Shown here piece after piece: positions 50,526 to 60,927 of a stretch of DNA of 64,000 bases. The notes under the pieces were generated by a model. The model was not told where the DNA came from. It saw nothing but the letters and a program-made list of their open reading frames with translations, and did no database searches. This DNA comes from Cognatilysobacter segetis (GTDB lineage: Bacteria; Pseudomonadota; Gammaproteobacteria; Xanthomonadales; Xanthomonadaceae), in contig NZ_SMRQ01000007.1 in assembly GCF_004359965.1 (NCBI RefSeq), forward strand, positions 1 to 64,000, given 5' to 3'. The stretch's first letter is position 1. Each line of letters opens with the position of its first letter. The translations under genes and the position numbers were made by a program.

Positions 50526-52874
50526 ATGCAGGACCGCAGCACCGCGCAGCACATCGCCCGCCGCATCGCCGAGGAGATCGGCGCGCAGGCGCGACAGGTC
50601 GAAGCGGCCGTCGCGCTGCTCGACGAAGGCGCGACCGTTCCCTTCATCGCGCGCTATCGCAAGGAAGTCACCGGCGGGCTCGACGACATCCAGCTGCGCG
50701 AGCTCGAGTCGCGACTGGCCTACCTGCGCGAACTGGAGGACCGCCGCGCGCAGGTGATCGCCAGCATCGAGGAACAGGGCAAGCTCACCGACGAGCTGCG
50801 GGCCGACCTGCTCGCCGCCGACAGCAAGGCGCGGCTGGAAGACCTCTACCTGCCGTACAAGCCCAAGCGCCGCACGCGTGCGCAGATCGCCCGCGAGGCC
50901 GGCCTGGAGCCGCTCGCCGACACGCTGCTGGCCGATCCCTCCCGATCGCCCGAGGCGGTGGCCGCCGCATATGTCGGTGCGGACAAGGGCGTCGCCGATT
51001 CGAAGGCCGCGCTCGACGGCGCACGCGCGATCCTCATGGAGCGCTGGGGCGAGGACGCGTCGCTGGTCGGCGAGCTGCGCGAGTGGCTGACGCAGAACGG
51101 CGTCATCCGCTCCAAGGTGATCGAAGGCAAGGAGAACGATGGCGCGAAGTACCGCGACTACTTCGACCATGCCGAGCCGCTGGCCAAGATCCCGTCGCAC
51201 CGCATGCTCGCGTTGCTGCGCGGGCGTCGCGAGGAATTCCTGCAGCTCGATCTCGACCCCGGCAAGGACGCGGACGCGGGGCACCTGCTCGCGACGGGTC
51301 GCGTCGCGAAGCACGCGGGCATCCGCAACGAGGGCCGCCCCGCCGATCAGTGGCTGATGGACTGCGCGCGCCTGACGTGGAAGGCGAAGCTGCACCTGCA
51401 CCTGATGCTCGACCTGATCGCGCAGGCGCGCGAGAAGGCCGAGGCCGAAGCGATCGACGTGTTCGGCGACAACCTCAAGGACCTGCTGCTGTCGGCGCCT
51501 GCCGGCCCGCGTGCCGTGCTGGGCCTCGATCCGGGCCTGCGCACCGGCGTGAAGGTCGCGGTCGTCGACGCCACCGGCAAGCTCGTTGCCACCGACACCA
51601 TCTATCCGCACGAGCCGCGACGCCAGTGGGACCAATCGCTGCACACCTTGCGGGCGTTGTGCACGAAGCACCGCGTCGAGCTGATCGCGATCGGCAACGG
51701 CACGGCGTCGCGCGAGACCGACAAGCTCGCGGGCGACCTCATCAAGCTCGCGCCGGAGCTCAAGCTCACCAAGATCGTGGTCAGCGAGGCCGGCGCGTCG
51801 GTGTATTCGGCCTCCGAAATCGCATCGCGCGAGTTCCCGGACGTGGACGTGTCGCTGCGTGGCGCGGTGTCGATCGCGCGACGCCTGCAGGATCCGCTCG
51901 CCGAGCTGGTCAAGATCGAGCCCAAGGCGATCGGCGTGGGCCAGTACCAGCACGACGTCGACCAGTACCGCCTGGCGCGCGCGCTCGACGCGAAGGTCGA
52001 GGACTGCGTGAACGCGGTCGGCGTGCACGTCAACACCGCGTCGGCCGCGCTGCTCGCCCGCGTGTCCGGGCTCAGCGCCACCGTCGCCGAGAACGTCGTC
52101 CGCCATCGCGACGCCAACGGCCCATTCCGGTCTCGCAAGGAGCTGCTGAAGGTGCCGCGCCTCGGCGACAAGACGTTTGAGCAGTGCGCGGGCTTCCTGC
52201 GCATCGCCGACGGCGACGAGCCGCTGGATGCGAGCTCCGTGCACCCCGAGGCGTATCCCGTCGTCGAACGCATCGTCGCGGCCACGGGCAAGCCGATCCG
52301 TGCGCTGCTCGGCGATGCGCCGTCGGTGCGCGGCCTGAAACCCGAGCAGTTCGCCGACGACCGTTTCGGCGTGCCGACGGTGCGCGACATCCTCAAGGAG
52401 CTCGAGAAGCCCGGCCGCGACCCGCGCCCCGAGTTCAAGGCCGCGCGCTTCGCCGACGGCGTCGAGGACATCAAGGACCTCAAGCCCGGCATGGTGCTGG
52501 AGGGCGTGGTGACCAACGTCGCCGCGTTCGGCGCGTTCGTCGACATCGGCGTGCACCAGGACGGCCTCGTGCACATCTCCGCGCTGTCGAGCACGTACGT
52601 GAAAGATCCGCGCGACGTGGTGAAGGTCGGCGACATCGTGAAGGTGCGCGTGCAGGAGGTGGACGTGCCGCGCAAGCGCATCGGCCTGACCTGCCGGCTC
52701 GACGACACCGCGCCGCGCGCGCCGCGCAGCGATCGCGACGGTGCGCGGCCGCCCGCCACGCCACCGGGCGCGCCCAACGATCGCGGTCGCGCGCCGCCGC
52801 AGGCGAAGCCGCAGCCGGCGTTCGGCAACAGTGCGCTGGCGGACGCGTTCGCGAAGGCGAAGAAGGCACCCTGA
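50526..52874 (+). CDS. tex: Tex family S1 RNA-binding transcription accessory protein
   Basis: A 782-residue protein with an N-terminal helix-turn-helix region, a YqgF-like domain with [20 protein letters not shown], a helix-hairpin-helix region with [14 protein letters not shown] and a C-terminal S1 domain ([21 protein letters not shown]). The last 50 residues are Pro/Arg/Ala-rich. Tex proteins bind nucleic acid and affect transcription and toxin expression. Confidence 0.95.
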   Translation: MQDRSTAQHIARRIAEEIGAQARQVEAAVALLDEGATVPFIARYRKEVTGGLDDIQLRELESRLAYLRELEDRRAQVIASIEEQGKLTDELRADLLAADSKARLEDLYLPYKPKRRTRAQIAREAGLEPLADTLLADPSRSPEAVAAAYVGADKGVADSKAALDGARAILMERWGEDASLVGELREWLTQNGVIRSKVIEGKENDGAKYRDYFDHAEPLAKIPSHRMLALLRGRREEFLQLDLDPGKDADAGHLLATGRVAKHAGIRNEGRPADQWLMDCARLTWKAKLHLHLMLDLIAQAREKAEAEAIDVFGDNLKDLLLSAPAGPRAVLGLDPGLRTGVKVAVVDATGKLVATDTIYPHEPRRQWDQSLHTLRALCTKHRVELIAIGNGTASRETDKLAGDLIKLAPELKLTKIVVSEAGASVYSASEIASREFPDVDVSLRGAVSIARRLQDPLAELVKIEPKAIGVGQYQHDVDQYRLARALDAKVEDCVNAVGVHVNTASAALLARVSGLSATVAENVVRHRDANGPFRSRKELLKVPRLGDKTFEQCAGFLRIADGDEPLDASSVHPEAYPVVERIVAATGKPIRALLGDAPSVRGLKPEQFADDRFGVPTVRDILKELEKPGRDPRPEFKAARFADGVEDIKDLKPGMVLEGVVTNVAAFGAFVDIGVHQDGLVHISALSSTYVKDPRDVVKVGDIVKVRVQEVDVPRKRIGLTCRLDDTAPRAPRSDRDGARPPATPPGAPNDRGRAPPQAKPQPAFGNSALADAFAKAKKAP

Positions 52875-52884
52875 ACGCGGCGCG

Positions 52885-53436
52885 TCAGAACAGGCCGGGC
52901 TGCGTCTCGGGCGGCGACGAGTAATCGAGCCGCCCGTCTACGATGCGCGCCGCGCCCGTGTACGGATGCGCCTGCACGCCCCCGCCGGACTGCAGGTGCA
53001 GCACCGTCCAGCCGCGCGACTTGAAGTCGTCCGAGATCAGCGAGCGGTGGCACCGCCACCACACGGCCTCCGCGCACATCACCGCCGTGCGCTTCGTCGT
53101 CGCCAGCGACGCGAGACGCTCGCGCGCGTGCCGGTAGGGCTGCGTCTCCATGTAGTCGGCATAGCCCCGGAAGGCCTCGTTGCGCCACGCGGTGTTGTGC
53201 GAGTCCCTGCGCGGGCGCCGGCGGCCGCCCAGCTCGCGCATCGGCACGTACTCGATGCCCGCCTTCGGCAGATCGACGGCCATCGCGTCGCTGTTGAACT
53301 GGGGGTGCCGACGCGAGCCGGCCAGCAGCCGCACGTCCGCGATCGCCTCGATCCCGCCCGCGTGCAGGATCGCGACGAACGCGTCCCACGGATGCGTCGA
53401 ATGGCCGACCGTCCACAGCGTGCCCGCGTGTTCCAT
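52885..53436 (-). CDS. DUF488 family protein
   Basis: A 183-residue protein: LWTVGHSTHPWDAFVAIL and AIADVRLLAGSRRHPQF near the start, CAEAVWWRCHRSLISD with conserved Cys and HR in the second half. DUF488 proteins are uncharacterised. It is convergent with tex, 10 bp apart, and its start is taken at the ATG at 53436. Confidence 0.88.
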   Translation of the reverse strand: MEHAGTLWTVGHSTHPWDAFVAILHAGGIEAIADVRLLAGSRRHPQFNSDAMAVDLPKAGIEYVPMRELGGRRRPRRDSHNTAWRNEAFRGYADYMETQPYRHARERLASLATTKRTAVMCAEAVWWRCHRSLISDDFKSRGWTVLHLQSGGGVQAHPYTGAARIVDGRLDYSSPPETQPGLF

Positions 53437-53515
53437 CGCGACAGGCTGCACGGCCCGCGATGAAGCGGCGTTGACGGCACTGCGCCTAGGCTGCGCCGTC
53501 CCAGGGAGACTTTTC

Positions 53516-55207
53516 ATGTCCGAGCAGACCACCGGCTTCGCGCGCACCGCCCAGATCCTGAAGTTCATGCTCAAGTACCGGAGCGCGGGCATCTTCAGCG
53601 GGCTGGACCAGGACGCGATGCTGCAGGACGTCGAGGCCGAGGCCGACCGGCAGGAAGCGCCGCACGGCCGGCCGGAGGAATTCGTCGACGATCTCGAGGC
53701 GCTCGGCCCCACGTTCATCAAGCTCGGCCAGGCGCTGTCGACGCGCCCGGACATGGTGCCGGGCGAGTACATGGCGGCGCTCGAGCGCATGCAGGACCGC
53801 GTACAGCCGCTGGACGTGGAGACCGTGCGCCAGGTGATCGAGGAGGAACTCGGCGTCGGCGTCGGCAAGGTGTTCACCGAATTCGACGCCGAGCCGCTGG
53901 GCAGCGCATCGCTGGGCCAGGTGCACCGCGCCGTGCTGCGCGACGGCCGCGAGGTCGCGGTGAAGGTGCAGCGGCCCGACGCCCTGGCGAGCGTCCGCAC
54001 CGACCTCGACGCGCTCCGCTCGATCGCCAGCAAGATCGACCGCGGCACCGACATGGGCCGCCGGCTGAAGTTCGGCGACTGGGTCAACGAATTCGGTCGC
54101 ACGCTGCTGGCCGAGCTCGACTACCGCCTGGAAGCCGAGAACCTGCAGCGCTTCGGCGAGCGACTGGAGGCCTATCCGCAGCTGGTGGTGCCGCGCCCGG
54201 TCTGGAGCCTGTGCGGCAAGCGCGTGCTGACGATGGACCTCGTCCGCGGCCGCAAGGTCACCGACATCACGGGCTTGCAGCGCACGGAGCTGCATCTCGC
54301 CGATCTCGCCGGCGCATTGCTCAAGGGCTACCTCGACCAGGCCTTCGTCAACGGCGAGATCCACGCCGATCCGCATCCCGGTAACCTGCTGCTGACCGAC
54401 GACGGCCGGCTCGCGATCTTCGATCTCGGGATGATCGCCCACGTGCCGCCCAAGCGCCGCGACCGGCTTCTGAAACTGCTGTTCGCGGCCGTCGACGGCC
54501 GTGGCGAGGACGTCGCCAACGAAGGCGTTTCCATCTCGACGCGGCTGGAGGACTTCGACGAGGAGCGCTACCAGCGCGAGGTCGGGCAGCTCGTCTCGCA
54601 GTACGCGGCGCGTTCCGGCGGCCGCACGGTGTCCGAGGGCCGGCTGGTGCTCGACCTCACGCGCATCGCCACCGCCTGCGGCCTGCGTACGCCGCCCGAA
54701 CTCAGCCTGCTCGGCAAGACGCTGCTGAACCTCGAGTCGATCTGCGACGCACTCGATCCGGACATGGACGCGAAGGACATCGTCCGCGACCACCTCGAGA
54801 ACGTGATGCGGCAGCGGCTGCGCAAGTCGCTCTCGCCGGCCGGCCTCGCCGGCGAGCTGATCGAGGTGGAGGGCCTCGTGCGCGAGGCGCCGCGCAAGAT
54901 CAGCAACCTGCTGACGCTGCTGTCGGAGAACCGCCTCCAGGTGCGGCTGGACGGGCTCGACGACTCCAAGCTCATGGAGAACATGCAGAAGATCGCCAAC
55001 CGGATCACGGTCGGCCTGATCATCGCCGCCCTGCTCGTGGCTTCGGCGCTGATGATGCGGGTCGACACGGGCACCCGCCTGTTCGGCTATCCGGCCGTCG
55101 CCATCGTCATGTTCATCATCGCGGCGCTGCTGGGGCTGTTCGTCGTCGGCAGCGTGCTGCTGACCGATCACAAGGCCCGTCCGAAAGAGGAACGCGGCCT
55201 CCACTGA
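53516..55207 (+). CDS. ABC1/UbiB-family atypical kinase
   Basis: A 563-residue UbiB-like protein. It has the KxGQ motif FIKLGQALSTRPDMVP, the Ala-rich loop LGSASLGQVH, catalytic HADPHPGNLL and DLGM, and two C-terminal membrane helices (about 495-555). UbiB proteins support ubiquinone synthesis, probably as ATPases that handle lipid intermediates. No ubi gene is adjacent, so this may be a paralogue. AGGGAGA precedes the ATG at 53516. Confidence 0.9.
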   Translation: MSEQTTGFARTAQILKFMLKYRSAGIFSGLDQDAMLQDVEAEADRQEAPHGRPEEFVDDLEALGPTFIKLGQALSTRPDMVPGEYMAALERMQDRVQPLDVETVRQVIEEELGVGVGKVFTEFDAEPLGSASLGQVHRAVLRDGREVAVKVQRPDALASVRTDLDALRSIASKIDRGTDMGRRLKFGDWVNEFGRTLLAELDYRLEAENLQRFGERLEAYPQLVVPRPVWSLCGKRVLTMDLVRGRKVTDITGLQRTELHLADLAGALLKGYLDQAFVNGEIHADPHPGNLLLTDDGRLAIFDLGMIAHVPPKRRDRLLKLLFAAVDGRGEDVANEGVSISTRLEDFDEERYQREVGQLVSQYAARSGGRTVSEGRLVLDLTRIATACGLRTPPELSLLGKTLLNLESICDALDPDMDAKDIVRDHLENVMRQRLRKSLSPAGLAGELIEVEGLVREAPRKISNLLTLLSENRLQVRLDGLDDSKLMENMQKIANRITVGLIIAALLVASALMMRVDTGTRLFGYPAVAIVMFIIAALLGLFVVGSVLLTDHKARPKEERGLH

Positions 55208-55330
55208 CGGTTCAGCCTGAATGGCCTGAACACCGGCCGCTTGCACGCGGATTTCACCGGGCTAACCTGTGCGGGAAGCTTCACCGGGACTGCACGTCCC
55301 TGAAGCGCCCGCTACCGGGGTTCCGTGCCC

Positions 55331-56101
55331 ATGCGTCTTTCCGTCGCCCTGGCTTCGGCCATCGCCTGCTTCCTGCCCGCCCTTTCGCCGGCCGAACCGA
55401 ACGTCACCATTCGCACGCCCGCCGTGCTGTCGCCGGTGCCCGCCGCGCCGAAGTCGCTGCAGCAGGCGCCGGCGTTGTCGCTGGCGTCGCAGCTGGCCGC
55501 GCTCGCGCCCGGTGCCGACCCTAAGGTCATCGACCTGGCGCTGAAGGCGCGCGAGTGCGCGATCGACAACGGCGATGCCACCGGCCAGGGCGAGAAGCTC
55601 GCCGTGATCGACTACTCGATGCCCTCGACGCAGAAGCGCCTGTGGATCTTCGACCTGAAGAGCCCGCGCGTGATCTACAACGAGTACGTGGCTCACGGCC
55701 AGGGCAGCGGCGAGAACTACGCGCGCGCCTTCTCGAACAACGACGGCAGCCACCAGACCAGCCTCGGCCTGTTCCGCACCGCCGAGACCTACGTCGGCAA
55801 CAACGGCTATTCGCTGCGCATGGACGGGCTCGACAAGGGCTTCAACGACAACGCCCGCTCGCGTGCGATCGTCATGCACGGCGCCTGGTACGTGGACGCC
55901 TCGATGGCCCGCAAGATGGGGCGCATCGGCCGCTCGCACGGCTGCCCGGCGGTGCGCGCCGACATCGCGCACGAGATCATCGACACGCTGAAGGGCGGCC
56001 AGTTCGTGTTCTCGTACTATCCGGACAACAAGTGGCTGCACGAGTCGCGCATCCTCGCCTGCGCGTCGCGGCACGACCGCACGATCGTCGCCAGCCGCTG
56101 A
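55331..56101 (+). CDS. murein L,D-transpeptidase catalytic domain protein (YkuD_2 type)
   Basis: A 256-residue exported protein. The signal peptide (about 1-22) is followed by a disordered Ala/Pro linker and a catalytic domain with MHGAWYVDASMARKMGRIGR and SHGCPAV, the His/Cys pair of the L,D-transpeptidase site. It may crosslink peptidoglycan or attach a partner; a lone GTG at 55325 is an alternative start. A hairpin follows. Confidence 0.9.
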   Translation: MRLSVALASAIACFLPALSPAEPNVTIRTPAVLSPVPAAPKSLQQAPALSLASQLAALAPGADPKVIDLALKARECAIDNGDATGQGEKLAVIDYSMPSTQKRLWIFDLKSPRVIYNEYVAHGQGSGENYARAFSNNDGSHQTSLGLFRTAETYVGNNGYSLRMDGLDKGFNDNARSRAIVMHGAWYVDASMARKMGRIGRSHGCPAVRADIAHEIIDTLKGGQFVFSYYPDNKWLHESRILACASRHDRTIVASR

Positions 56102-56124
56102 GGCGGTACAACGGCGACACAGCG

Positions 56125-56150
56125 ACGGCCGGGCGCTCACGCCCGGCCGT
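56125..56150 (+). terminator. hairpin after the L,D-transpeptidase gene
   Basis: An 11-bp stem, ACGGCCGGGCG/CGCCCGGCCGT, with a CTCA loop; only a short T-rich tail follows. Confidence 0.6.
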
Positions 56151-56162
56151 TATCGTTGGCGC

Positions 56163-57350
56163 ATGACGAACGCGCCTGCCCCACCGCCCCGTCGCCCGTT
56201 GCTCGCCGCGCTGTCGCGCCTGGAGGACGGCATCGACGCCGTCCGCGATCGCCTGCTGCCGCGCCGTCCCGGCCACATCGCGGCCTACCGCGGCTGGGGC
56301 GACGACGCACGCGTGGACCTGATCGGCCGGGTGCTGGCCGACGCGCCGCAGGGCGGCCCGGGCGAGAACGACTCGCGCTGGCGCAACCTGCGCCATTCGG
56401 TCCAGCGATTCACCACCGACGAGGTGCGACGGCAGGCACTGCGGCTGCGACTGGACGCCCACGACGCCTTGGCGGTCACTGACGGCGAGGGCTACTACGC
56501 CGCCACGCTGCCCGGCATGCGTGCGCCGGACGGGCTGTGGGGCGCGGCGACGGTGTCGCTCGACGACGGCCGCCTGGAGACGCCGCAGCCGGTGCTGTAC
56601 GTGCATGCGGACGCGGGCGTCGGCGTCATTTCGGACATCGACGACACGGTGCTCGACAGTTCGATCACCGACTGGAAGACGGCCGCCCAGCTCACCTTCC
56701 TGCACAACGCCCGCACTCGCAAACCGCTGGTGGGCGCCGCCCTGCTCTACCAGGCGCTGCAACAGGGCATGGACGGCCGCGGGCGCGTGCCGGTGTTCTA
56801 CGTGTCGAGCTCGCCCTGGAACCTGTACGACCTGCTCGAGGAGTTCATGGCGCTCAACGGCCTGCCACCCGGGCCGATGTGCCTGCGCGACCTAGGCCTG
56901 GACGCGGGGATGTTCATCAAGTCGCCCGGCCACGGGCACAAGCTCGAACGCGCGCGCCAGCTGATCGCGCGCTTCCCGCGGCTGCGCTGGGTGCTGCTGG
57001 GCGATTCCGGGCAGGCGGATGCCGAACTCTATGCCGAGGCCGCGCACGAATTCGGCGAGCGCATCGCCGCGATCTACATCCGCGACGTCGACCCCGACCG
57101 CGACTCCCCGCTCGATACCGCCGTCGATGCGCAGATCGCGCGCGTCGCCGGCACCCGCGTGCCGATGTTGCGCACGCGCGACAGCCGGGCGATCGCCGAC
57201 CACGCCGCGTCCATCGGCCTGATCCGCCCGGACTGGCTCGGCCCGATCGAGCGCGAGGTGATGCGCGACGCGGGCCGGCCGACCCTGGCCGAGGCCGCCA
57301 CCGAGGCGGCCGTGGCGGGCGAACGCGGCCCGGACGCGCCGGTCGGCTAA
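56163..57350 (+). CDS. App1-like phosphatase domain protein (DUF2183)
   Basis: A 395-residue protein with the HAD-like motif VISDIDDTVLDSSITD near residue 160 and the family stretch VFYVSSSPWNLYDLLEEF, which resemble yeast phosphatidate phosphatase App1. No signal peptide is seen. Substrate unknown; a phospholipid is the family guess. Confidence 0.88.
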   Translation: MTNAPAPPPRRPLLAALSRLEDGIDAVRDRLLPRRPGHIAAYRGWGDDARVDLIGRVLADAPQGGPGENDSRWRNLRHSVQRFTTDEVRRQALRLRLDAHDALAVTDGEGYYAATLPGMRAPDGLWGAATVSLDDGRLETPQPVLYVHADAGVGVISDIDDTVLDSSITDWKTAAQLTFLHNARTRKPLVGAALLYQALQQGMDGRGRVPVFYVSSSPWNLYDLLEEFMALNGLPPGPMCLRDLGLDAGMFIKSPGHGHKLERARQLIARFPRLRWVLLGDSGQADAELYAEAAHEFGERIAAIYIRDVDPDRDSPLDTAVDAQIARVAGTRVPMLRTRDSRAIADHAASIGLIRPDWLGPIEREVMRDAGRPTLAEAATEAAVAGERGPDAPVG

Positions 57351-57383
57351 AATCGCCGGCTCCCTTCGCTGCATTGCCTGCCG

Positions 57384-58178
57384 ATGTCCTCGCCTTTCGG
57401 CACCGAGACCGTGCTCGACGTCCGCCACTGGACGGACGCCTACTTCAGCTTCACCACCACCCGCGACGACGGCTTCCGTTTCGACAACGGGCAGTTCGTG
57501 ATGATCGGACTGGAGGTCGATGGCCGTCCGTTGATGCGCGCGTATTCGATCGCGAGCGCCAACTGGGAAGAGCAGCTCGAGTTCTTCAGCATCAAGGTGC
57601 AGAACGGCCCGCTGACCTCGCGCCTGCAGCACATCAGGCCGGGCGACACCGTGCTGATCGGCCGGAAGCCGACCGGCACCCTGCTGATCAGCGATCTGCA
57701 CCCCGGCCGCAATCTCTACCTGCTGGGCACCGGCACGGGTTTCGCGCCGTGGCTGTCGATCATCAAGGATCCGGAAACCTACGAGCGTTTCGAACGCGTG
57801 ATCCTGTGCCACGGCGTGCGCTCGGCGGCCGACCTCGCCTATCGGGACTACATCGTCAACGAGCTGCCGCGCCACGAGTTCCTCGGTGAGCAGATCGCGC
57901 AGAAGCTGCTGTATTACCCGGCGGTGTCGCGCGAGCCCTTCGACTTCGGCGGCCACGACCACCGCGGCCGCCTCACCGACCTGATGGCGAGCGGCGCGAT
58001 GATGGAGCAGCTCGGCATCGAGCCGCTCGACGCCGAACATGACCGCGCGATGATCTGCGGCAGCCCGCAGATGCTCGCCGATTTCCGCGCGCTGCTGGAT
58101 TCGCGCGGCTTCACCGCCGCGCCGCGCATCGGCACCGCCGGTCAGTACGTCTTCGAGCGCGCGTTCGTCGAGAAGTGA
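57384..58178 (+). CDS. fpr: ferredoxin-NADP reductase Fpr
   Basis: Transfers electrons between NADPH and ferredoxin or flavodoxin. The 264-residue product has the FAD motif RAYSIAS, the NADP loop LLGTGTGFAPWLSI and a C-terminal FVEK. Its stop ends exactly where the opposing GGDEF gene's stop begins (58178/58179). Confidence 0.94.
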   Translation: MSSPFGTETVLDVRHWTDAYFSFTTTRDDGFRFDNGQFVMIGLEVDGRPLMRAYSIASANWEEQLEFFSIKVQNGPLTSRLQHIRPGDTVLIGRKPTGTLLISDLHPGRNLYLLGTGTGFAPWLSIIKDPETYERFERVILCHGVRSAADLAYRDYIVNELPRHEFLGEQIAQKLLYYPAVSREPFDFGGHDHRGRLTDLMASGAMMEQLGIEPLDAEHDRAMICGSPQMLADFRALLDSRGFTAAPRIGTAGQYVFERAFVEK

Positions 58179-60176
58179 TCAGGCCGGCGTCGTCGCCGGC
58201 ATGCGTGCCGGCGTCGGCCCGTCGACCATCTCCAGCCGCACCTCGCCGCGCGCGCTGGCCGAGGCGAGATCGTGCACGAGCCCGGCGACGTCGGTGTCGG
58301 GTGCCACCTCGAGCACGCAGGTGGCGCAGTTGCGACCGCCGCCCTTGGACATGTACAGCGCGAGGTCGGCCACGTGCATCGCGTGCTGCCATTCGACGCC
58401 CGGGCGCAGCGGCGACATCACCGCGCCGATCGACACCGATATGCCGACCGCCTGCCCGCCGATGTCGATGGGACGCCCGGCAATGCACTGCATCACGCGG
58501 TCCGCGAGTGCGGACAGCGCATCGGCGCCCACGTCGGGCAGGATCAGCGCGAATTCCTCGCCGCCCCAGCGCACCACCGAGTCGTGCTGGCGCAGCAGCG
58601 CGCGCAGGCGGGTGGCCACCTCGACCAGCACGCGGTCGCCCGCTGCATGGCCCCAGGTGTCGTTGACGCGCTTGAAGAAGTCGATGTCGAGCAGCATCAG
58701 CCCCACCGGCGCGCCGCGGTGGCGCGCCATCGCGGCCTCGCACCAGCGCCGGTTCGCCGCGCCGGTCAGCGGATCGACCATCGATTGCTCCGACAGCACC
58801 GCGACGTCGTCCGACAGCCTGCGGTTGTCGGTGCGCACGCGCTTCATCCACCGCACCAGCGGCACCACCGCGAGTGCCAGCATCACCGCGAGCGCGGCCC
58901 ACAGGCGTTGCTGCCACGTGCGCGCCGACAGCTCGGCCTGCTTGATGCGGTTGGCCGCCGCGAGCCGGTCGATCGCGCGCTGGCGCGCCTGCGCGTCGTA
59001 GCGCTCCTGCATCTCCACGAGCGTCTTGTCGCGCTCCTGCCGGGTCAGCTCCTGCTGCAGGCTGGCCACCGTCTCCAGCGCCTCCAGCGCCTCGCGGTAG
59101 CGCCCGGCGAGCTTGTAGATGCCGACCAGTTCGCCGGTCATGCCGATCACGTCGCCGCCCGCGTGCAGGTGCTCGGCGATGTCCACCGCCTCCCGCACCA
59201 TTCGCAGCCCGCCCTCGACGTCGCCGAGGTGCGCCGTGGCCACGCCCGCGTTGGTCAGCGCATACGAGCGGCTGCGGCTGTCGCCGCTGGCGGCGGCGAG
59301 TCGTTCGGCCTGCTGTGCGTAGTCGAGCGCGCGGGCGTAGTCGTGCTCCATGAGCCAGTGGTCGGCGAGGTTCGACAGGCTGACCGCCTCGAACTCCTCC
59401 ATGCCGCGCTGGCCGCGCGACAAGCGGAGCGCCTCGTCGAGCGCGGCCGCCTGCAGCGCGCTCTTGCCTGCGCGTCCGAGCGCGTTGGCCTCGTTGAGGC
59501 GCAGCGACGCCATCGCGTAGGTGAAACCGATGCGGCGCGCGTCCGCGTAGGCACGTCGCGCGATGGTTTCGGCGCGGCCGTAGTCCGACAGGCTGGTGGT
59601 CATCGCGACCAGCAGGGCCTGCGCGCGCAGCCGGCCGGCCTCGTCGCCGGCCTTCTCGGCGAGGTCGGACGAGGCCAGCGCTTCGGCGATGCCGGCGGCG
59701 AAGTTGCCGCGGATGTTGTACAGCCGCGCCTGGGCGTAACGGAACGTCTGCGCGACGTCCGCCGACGATGCGGGCAGCGCGGCCTCGACATCGCGCAGCA
59801 GGCGCTCGGCCTCGTCGGGATCGCGCCGGGTCAGCGCGTCCTGCGCACGCAGCAGCGTGGCGTCGATCGCGCACGGCCGGCAGCGTTCGGCGCGCGCCAT
59901 GGCGTCCAGCTCCGCGAGCGCGCGGCTCGCCGCCGCCACCATCCCCGGTTGGCGCGAGCTGACGGCGAGCGTGGCGATCGCGACGTGGTAGCGCTCGCGT
60001 TGGGCGAGCGGCGCCGAGCTGCCCGGGCGGTCGCTGGCGGCCTCGAGTCGCTCGATCGCTTCCGCGGCCGAACGGAATCCGTGCTGGCGCTGGTCGCGCA
60101 GCACGTCGTCGACGCGTTCGCCGGCAATGGCGACGGCGGGCATGACCAGCAGAAGGACGAGCGCGGACGCTTTCAT
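58179..60176 (-). CDS. helical-repeat periplasmic-sensor GGDEF diguanylate cyclase
   Basis: A 665-residue protein. A signal peptide (about 1-18) leads to TPR-like helical repeats (about 40-395), a coiled coil, a membrane helix (about 420-440) and a GGDEF domain. The active site is RWGGEEFALIL (first G near 538) and the inhibitory RxxD is kept (RQHD, five residues before). It therefore probably makes c-di-GMP in response to a periplasmic partner bound by the repeats. Confidence 0.92.
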   Translation of the reverse strand: MKASALVLLLVMPAVAIAGERVDDVLRDQRQHGFRSAAEAIERLEAASDRPGSSAPLAQRERYHVAIATLAVSSRQPGMVAAASRALAELDAMARAERCRPCAIDATLLRAQDALTRRDPDEAERLLRDVEAALPASSADVAQTFRYAQARLYNIRGNFAAGIAEALASSDLAEKAGDEAGRLRAQALLVAMTTSLSDYGRAETIARRAYADARRIGFTYAMASLRLNEANALGRAGKSALQAAALDEALRLSRGQRGMEEFEAVSLSNLADHWLMEHDYARALDYAQQAERLAAASGDSRSRSYALTNAGVATAHLGDVEGGLRMVREAVDIAEHLHAGGDVIGMTGELVGIYKLAGRYREALEALETVASLQQELTRQERDKTLVEMQERYDAQARQRAIDRLAAANRIKQAELSARTWQQRLWAALAVMLALAVVPLVRWMKRVRTDNRRLSDDVAVLSEQSMVDPLTGAANRRWCEAAMARHRGAPVGLMLLDIDFFKRVNDTWGHAAGDRVLVEVATRLRALLRQHDSVVRWGGEEFALILPDVGADALSALADRVMQCIAGRPIDIGGQAVGISVSIGAVMSPLRPGVEWQHAMHVADLALYMSKGGGRNCATCVLEVAPDTDVAGLVHDLASASARGEVRLEMVDGPTPARMPATTPA

Positions 60177-60245
60177 GGAACGGCTATCGGCCCGGAAACG
60201 CCCGGCTTGAGCGCGGTGGCGCCGCCAACCTTGCGGTCGCCCGCG

Positions 60246-60761
60246 CTAGTGCGGGCCGCGTACCTCCATACGCTGCAGTTCGGGTTCGACGCGCGCGAGC
60301 GTCATCGAAAGCTGCCAGAAGAACAGGGCCACCACCGCCACGATGATCACCGCCCAGAACGCCCGCCGCCGATGCCAGGTATGGATCGGCGGCGCGAACG
60401 CCGCGAGTGCGAGCAACGCGCCCACGACGGTGATGGCGTCGAAGCTCGCACGCTGCCAGTAGCTTCCGCCCAGATGCAGCCACATGCCGAACTCGTCGAA
60501 CGTCAGCGCCAGGCCCACGCCGTAGAGCGCGGCCAGCAGGTCGAGCCGGCGCCCCGCGACGGGGGGCGCGAACAGCAGCACGGCGCCCACGAACGAGAGC
60601 AGGAAGATCCCGTAGTTCAGGTGGTGGACGTGGGTGCCGCCGAGATGCAGGTAAAGGTCGGGGATCGCCCTCTGCATGATCAGCAGCACCAGCAGGCGCG
60701 CGGAAGCGAACGCCACCACGAAGCTGGCGAGGACGATCCGCGGAAGGCGCCTTCTGCTCAT
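60246..60761 (-). CDS. polytopic membrane protein of unknown function
   Basis: A 171-residue protein with about five hydrophobic helices. A His cluster, LGGTHVHHLNYGIFLL, follows the first helix and FDEFGMWLHLGG lies in a later loop, suggesting metal or proton binding. I know no function. The ATG at 60761 is chosen because the hydrophobic start follows; a longer reading adds 58 unlikely residues. Confidence 0.75.
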   Translation of the reverse strand: MSRRRLPRIVLASFVVAFASARLLVLLIMQRAIPDLYLHLGGTHVHHLNYGIFLLSFVGAVLLFAPPVAGRRLDLLAALYGVGLALTFDEFGMWLHLGGSYWQRASFDAITVVGALLALAAFAPPIHTWHRRRAFWAVIIVAVVALFFWQLSMTLARVEPELQRMEVRGPH

Positions 60762-60769
60762 GGCCCTCG

Positions 60770-60819
60770 TCTTACGCCGAAACAGAGCCGCAGCTCTTAC
60801 GCCGAAACAGAGCCGCAGC
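60770..60819. repeat. 25-bp perfect tandem duplication
   Basis: Two identical 25-bp units lie end to end (60770-60794 and 60795-60819), each beginning TCTTACGCCGAAACAGAG. The first starts within 10 bp of the 5' end of the reverse-strand membrane-protein gene, so the repeat is in its leader or promoter region. A replication-slippage duplication is the simplest explanation. Confidence 0.9.
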
Positions 60820-60927
60820 GGACGCCGTGCCGCTCGCCGCGGGGGCTGCGGCCACCTCGCGCGGTTAACCTGCGCGGCGCTAGGGTCGCCGTCCGGTCCC
60901 GATGACGCGGCCACGGAGGCCAGGCGC

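Noticed and set aside
55208-55330. GTTCAG...CTGAAC inverted repeat downstream of the UbiB-like gene as an operator
   Set aside because: The arms are only 6 bp with a 10-base spacer and there is no second copy, which is easily chance.
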